This document shows, piece by piece, positions 59,236-64,000 of a stretch of DNA of 64,000 nt. The stretch lies in the NCBI GenBank assembly GCA_903813345.2, contig CAIIXF020000001.1, forward strand, positions 56,342,270 to 56,406,269. Reading direction: 5' to 3'. The translations under genes were made by a program, and so were the position numbers. The stretch comes from Owenia fusiformis. Taxonomy: Eukaryota > Annelida > Polychaeta > Sabellida > Oweniidae. The notes under the pieces were generated by a model. It did no database searches. It was not told the DNA's origin and saw only the letters and a list, made by a program, of their open reading frames with translations. Position 1 is the first letter of the stretch. The number at the start of each line of letters is the position of its first letter.

Positions 59236-62200
59236 ATGGCCAGTAAAAAGGCCAGCAGTAATGGGTCAGATACTGCTGAACCCGAGAAGAAGGATACAAG
59301 TGGCCATGATAGTGGAGAAGAGTCGGACGAAAGTGAAATCTTAGAGGAAAGTCCGTGTGGGCGATGGCAAAAAAGATGTGAAGTGGTAAGCAAGTGATTT
59401 AAATATTTCATTTTGTTTTTTGACGAAGAGGGGTAGTATTCATGTTGTATAATATCAGCTGATATGGATGTTACAAACCATGACTATAGAAATACAAATG
59501 ATGAACAAAGAGAAGTGACAGATGATGTAAAAAAATTAGACAAAAAATTATGTCAAATCATGGGCTTTCAATTAGAAGGGTATGCAACTCTGTGTAATAA
59601 CATGAGACCTTCAAAATGAGCAATGCCATGCTTCTCTGTTATGGTAATATTTCAAGAAGTATTAGATAAATGTACATGTTTTAGTATTATTTTGAATAAA
59701 AATCAATTTTCAATATGATTAAAGCATAAAATAAACGGAGTGGCTCCAGGACCGACAATTGTCGGTACTGGAGACTGACCAGGGGTATTTGCTGGGGTAC
59801 CGACAATTGTCGGCACTCTATCGTCAACTAGTAGTGCCAGATAGAGAACCGACAATTGTCGGTACGCAAGTGGCTGCTACGTGTTTTTGATAGAGAGCCG
59901 ACAATTTCATAAATAAATGCAATACTTTTACTTTGAGTAATAACCACATCACTGGTAGCATAGTGGTTAGCGAGCACGACTCAAACACACTCGGTCCCGA
60001 GTTCGAATCCCGGCAATACCTACTTTTTTCTTTTGAAGGGGGGGGGGGCATAGTGCTCCTTTTGCAGTATGGAATCGTACAGGCATTAACTTGTAGTGAG
60101 CCATAATTTGTTTCGACAAAAATTGATTCAACTTCCATCAAAATTGTCCTACAAGCTTGAATTAAAAAACATTTTAAAGCTCTTTTCTTGTTCTATCTAA
60201 TGGGTCGATATATACAGTTAGGGGAGGGGATGCTTTCGCCCCCGTCGCTCTCTACCCTTACTACGCCATGGCACAGGAGAAATATCTCATTTGGAATATA
60301 TCACTGTTTACTTTGCGTTTGGTAGCTCTCTCATGCGAGATGGAATCGTGGCCATTAACTAAAGGAGCCAAATGCAACTTCCATCAAAAATTGTGCTATA
60401 AGATTTGAGTACCGTAATCCAACACCAAATTCGAAAATTCATAACAATACTTTGCACATATGGCGTTCGTGACCAACTATGAAACGCTTACCCCCATAGT
60501 GTTATATATCAAAATGCACCTGTCCATATAGGGGTTCGATTGACCTACATCAAATTATAGGGAGTCAGGTTACTTTTTGAGATATCAGCGTCCGTTTATT
60601 GTAACTCGCGTTTGCTACCACTTCCTCAATTCTGATATGACGGGCAAACGCGTAGTAAACATGCTCACGTTCGGAACTATTTTGACCTACATCGCTATTT
60701 TCGTAATTCAAATGAAAGTTGAACTCCTCTTTATTTTGACATCAAATAGTGGCATACTAGGTACCCTAGAAAGAGAAGCCAACTATGGGTTATTTAGAAC
60801 GATACCACAGGTTTTTAAATGGACTATATAGGGGTTATACCTTTTGGCGGATGGATATTGAACCTCATACCATAAGCTTCAAATAAAAACATTCTAGCTA
60901 TTTTCTTCTATCTAATGGGTAGCAAACGCCTCTTTCTACGCCTGATCGGCTCAGGAGAAATATCCTGTCTGTTTAGAATATATATAGCCGTTTACTCTGC
61001 ATTAATAGCTCCTAATTGGGCCTTTCAACGTTTACTACCATTCCCTGTTCCCGGGCTACCATTTTTTGACTGGGTTTGGTAATCCCCGGGTAACCGGGGC
61101 TAATGCCCTCCCCGGGTTTTGCACTTGTTCCCAAAATATCCGTATGATATCTGAAATATCCCCCCGCGCATTGCGCATGTGCCAGAAAATTCGAAAATTA
61201 ATATTTGTCGGTCCTCTAGCGTGTAAACACAGCATATCTCCCGTACCGACAATTTATTTGTCGGTCCTCTAGCGTGCCACCACATCAGAGTCTAGAGTAC
61301 CGACAATTGTCGGTACTCTAGCCTTTACGTAAAATAAATTCAATCTCATATAAAAGTAAACAAAAAGACCAATAAGATTAAGAGGTATCAAGATGTTCTC
61401 TTCGAGTATTGCATTATGGGTAATTATTCAAGAACACATTCCAAAAAATATATAATTTGTGGGTGAATGTTCACTTTCTGTATTGTCATAATTACAATGA
61501 ATTCCATTTTTTGTTTAATTATCAACATGTATGTAGATGATCATGTTTTTATTTTTGAGTTATTTCTTTAAATCATCCATAAAAAGGACAAAATAAGTTT
61601 TTCTTGGAATGTGTACATTCTCCAATTTTGAAAAGCCAAAGGCAATGCTTATGTATGAAATATGGGAAGTTGCCTACCCTTCTAGTTGAAAGCCCATGGT
61701 CAAATGTCACAAAATTGGCGCGATCGTCTAAAAATAGATACTAATTTTGGATAGCTCATATACCATTGGCATTGAGTATACAACAGGACATCCTTACTTA
61801 ACAAAAACTGACCTAACTCTGATCTACAAGTTCTCCATATATCCGACAGACTGACTAAAAGTTAGTCTTTCAGCCGGACCAATGCAAAAGATCGATGTTG
61901 GATAATTAATTAAATTTTGATAGTTAGGGGGAGGGTTTTATTGTCCCAAATAGATAAGCTCTGCCGATATCGATTATTGAATTCCCGCGAATCTTCCTCA
62001 TGGTCATTTCGTCAAGTGTGGATTCCCCATTCCCCATGAAAAGAAAAAATGTTATCATAATCACATAAAATTTATGGAGTGACTCGCTTGGAGTGGGCAA
62101 GCCCATGGAGTGGGTAAGAAAGGTAAAATCGTCTTACATGCAACTGAAATTTGGAACTAAAAATGATTGCACAAAATTAATGAAATATTGTTGACGTGGT

Positions 62201-63833
62201 GCCAATAACCACGCTTTTTAAGCTCAATTGTCAATCCTTTACATCAGGCACAAGCAGGGGACAGTCCTCGGACAGCCATATGGGAAAGTCACCTGGGGAC
62301 AGTCATCTGTTTCATTCACATGTAAGACTGTCAACACTGCGGGACTGGGGTTTAAAAAACTAGTTCAAGATGTGTATACTTCTACAAAATCAATCATCAA
62401 GAATATATGGAAGTGCAAGAAATACCCTTCAATTTACTTGAACAGGGCGATATGGTGAACTCAAGTGCATTTGGATATATGTACTTTTGAAAATGCTGCG
62501 AGGATCAACATTTCTCATATTTAGTTAACAGGGGGAGGGAGGTGTCTGGGTATTAACTATCAAAATTTAGTTCATTGAACTTTTGCATTGGCCCCTTATG
62601 TACTGGTTTGTAGAAATTGCAGTGAAATTCTATGCAAACAATTATTAATTTGGAGAAGCATTGCTTCACAAAATAAACATAACATTTCAATATCCCAGAT
62701 GCAAGTAGAAATAATCTTGATTTGCGTCATTAAAAATTCACAATTCAGTCAAACTGATGTCATATTTGGAATCTACATGTAAAATTACATTGAGAAATGT
62801 GGTTTTGAAAATAGTTTATCAACTTTGAAAATTTATTTTTCGTTGAAAATGTGACTTCTAGGTCGGGGAGATTCCCGATAGACCCCATGTTGTAAAAGCA
62901 CAAAAAGTGAAATGTCTTTTCTTGTGTTGGGCAGATAATATTTTCTTTTACTGGACATATTTTTTAATTTGTATAAGTATCAGATACATAAAGGTAATAT
63001 GAAAAGTGAACCACTAAAACTGATGCATATCCAAGTTTAAGGGAATTTTGTAATACCCTGTCATGTTAATTCCCCTGAATCAGCCACATGGTGGCGAAAC
63101 TGGTAACTACCTACTCGCATCTGAGTAATTAAGTAGTAACTAAAATTAAATGCTGTAAAAAGCTGTAGCGTATTGTCAAGTAGAAAGAAAGCTAGGGGAA
63201 GTCACAAATATGCAAATAACTTCACTCCACCTGCCATTTATTTAGAACTTCTTATGCAAGGACGGGAGGATTGGCAGCCATTTATTCAAACTCAATCCTC
63301 TGTTGCCTTGCATGGAACAATTAAGTAAAAAATATTTCTTTAAGGCAGTCTTTGGACCAAGTATTTAGGTAGAAGATGGACGATGCGAATGTGGCATTCA
63401 ATCTTCTTTTGCAGTTCTAATCTTCAAAATATGAGTAATGTAACCAATTTGATCTATACCAGGCTATGGAGAATCGAGTTTTAGTATCAGCTTCCAATCT
63501 TCCTTGCTTCCTATATATTAAAAAAATGTTTTTTAATACAAAACTAATGTACTGTGGGTCTGAATATTTGCATTCCAAATTTTTAAAAAAATCAGACGAA
63601 AGAATATAGTCTAGTTCCTCCTTTGGCTAGATTATATGGCTCTATATCTATAAATCTGGACTTTTTTATATAATATTTGCAGTACAATCAACACACAAAA
63701 TGTTTTTTAGGTCCAGCAACGAGATGTGCGTGGAATTGACCAAGCATATCTTGCGATGGACACGGATGAAGGAGTGGAGGTGGTCTGGAATGAAGCCATC
63801 ATTTCTGATAAAAAGAGTTCAAAATCTCAGCTG
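59236..63833 (+). CDS. NRBP1: NRBP1/2-type pseudokinase, first two coding exons, runs off the window
   Basis: Exon 1 is 59236-59385 (50 codons): M-A-S-K-K-A-S-S-N-G, then acidic Ser/Glu sequence and E-I-L-E-E-S-P-C-G-R-W-Q-K-R. Exon 2 is 63711-63833 (41 codons): V-Q-Q-R-D-V-R-G-I-D then A-Y-L-A-M-D-T-D-E-G-V-E-V-V-W-N-E and S-S-K-S-Q-L. Both boundaries are GT/AG and phase 0. These blocks closely match the N-terminus of nuclear receptor-binding protein 1 just before the kinase-like fold. NRBP proteins lack normal catalytic residues and act as adaptors, known for links to ER-Golgi traffic, Elongin B/C-type ubiquitin ligases and tumour suppression. The kinase-homology domain lies beyond position 64000. 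Vertebrates have NRBP1 and NRBP2; an invertebrate usually has one. The start has in-frame support and a family-like N-terminus. Confidence 0.93.
59745..59895. repeat. Cluster of CCGACAATTGTCGG palindromes, first group
   Basis: Three full copies of the palindrome lie within 120 bp (near 59751, 59799 and 59849) with a half copy at 59888. The same 14-bp palindrome recurs near 61302, with a split form near 61243-61268. Surroundings differ partly ('gtactggag', 'gcactctatcg'). It lies in the NRBP intron 1. Confidence 0.8.
59953..60022 (+). repeat. tRNA-like sequence, probably a SINE head or tRNA relic
   Basis: It has an A-box-like 'tagcatagtggttag' and a B-box 'gagttcgaatccc' about 45 bases apart, the internal promoter layout of a tRNA. 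The 3' acceptor 'caatacc' does not pair with the 5' side, so it is not a working tRNA. The antisense frame includes R-D-S-N-S-G-P, common across tRNA-like repeats. Confidence 0.6.
60023..61200. other. NRBP intron 1, repetitive but unresolved
   Basis: Contains a 9-G run near 60040, two related blocks ('ttctatctaatgggt' near 60190 and 60905; 'ggagaaatat' near 60275 and 60955) and 'cccgggtaaccgggg' near 61086. These suggest a diverged duplication of about 700 bp. No gene was recognised. Confidence 0.4.
61205..61325. repeat. CCGACAATTGTCGG palindromes, second group
   Basis: Includes 'ttgtcggtcctctagcgtg' twice (about 61206 and 61258) and 'gtaccgacaattgtcggtac' near 61299. These are related to the group at 59745-59895. 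Together they may be the ends and internal repeats of one element spanning about 59745-61320. Confidence 0.7.
61878..62605. mobile_element. About 730-bp element with inverted ends
   Basis: The left end 'ccggaccaatgcaaaagatc...aattaaattttgatagtta' (61874-61926) pairs with the right end 'taactatcaaaatttagttc...cttttgcattggcc' (62554-62597). There is no transposase-like frame. It lies in NRBP intron 1 and is followed directly by repeat family B. Confidence 0.65.
62700..63130. repeat. Interspersed repeat family B, copy 2
   Basis: Co-linear with 33580-33960, from 'gcgtcattaaaaattcac' to 'aactacctactcgcatctga'. Similarity is interrupted by an insertion of about 60 bp near 62860-62930. It is non-coding. 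Confidence 0.7.
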
Positions 63834-64000
63834 GTGAGTAGAATGGTTCAGATAACACATTGATATTATAATTACCATAACAATAGCATCATAACCTCAA
63901 CACTTTTTTATTTCTTTTTTTTATTCCATAGATATACGCTACATTTTAAATACAAACAGAAGGCAGTAGGTTGCCGTTATGTGTTTCTCTGCATGGAGAA

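Noticed and set aside
59953-60022. Functional tRNA gene
   Set aside because: Internal promoter boxes are present but the acceptor ends do not pair and no clear anticodon arm forms.

Overview
The window reads as nuclear DNA of an invertebrate animal. It is AT-rich, its genes are split into many short exons bounded by GT/AG introns, and three of the four gene models have clear vertebrate orthologues. It is crowded with DNA transposons, foldback elements, tandem repeats and one young LINE copy. No bacterial operons, CRISPR, rRNA or viral genes were seen. A marine lophotrochozoan (mollusc or brachiopod type) is my guess; the sequence does not prove it. Exon boundaries below were placed by hand from splice signals and family similarity. 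The exon sums keep frame from end to end in every model, which is the main internal check.

Genes, left to right. (1) Minus strand, about 0.6-6.7 kb: complete phosducin-like protein 3 (PDCL3), a co-chaperone for CCT-assisted folding; six coding exons, 240 aa. (2) Plus strand, 12.9-33.5 kb: a PHF20-type chromatin reader with two Tudor-like domains, a C2H2 finger and a PHD finger, the type found in the MOF/NSL acetyltransferase complex; 18 coding exons, 1302 aa. Its introns hold most of the mobile elements. (3) Minus strand, 45.0-53.7 kb: a sialin-like SLC17 transporter (at least 492 aa, extreme N-terminus not found) with a pair of 133-nt homologous exons that look mutually exclusive. (4) Plus strand, 59.2 kb to beyond the right edge: the first two coding exons of an NRBP1/2 pseudokinase, probably divergent from the transporter.

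Repeat landscape. Two copies (5.8 and 10.8 kb) of a 545-bp palindromic element have perfect 8-bp target duplications. A 2.5-kb element with 51-bp GC-rich inverted ends lies at 7.25-9.77 kb. A 4.5-kb inverted duplication at 14.2-18.7 kb, in a PHF20 intron, carries decayed pieces of a transposon-type ORF and a nested 831-bp element; the opposite arm preserves the empty site of that element. A 5'-truncated LINE with poly(A) tail and 15-bp target duplication lies at 23.1-24.0 kb. A mariner-like foldback lies at 34.5-35.4 kb and a 92-bp tandem array at 36.3-36.9 kb. A 6.5-kb array of about 440-bp units (37.06-43.6 kb) is saturated with AGGTCA/TGACCT, the nuclear-receptor half-site. A mariner remnant sits inside another palindrome at 55.6-58.2 kb.

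The four genes do not form a pathway. The strongest unusual points are the mutually exclusive exon pair in the transporter, the minisatellite grown out of the last codons and stop of PHF20, the nuclear-receptor half-site array, and the palindromes with internally provable insertion histories.
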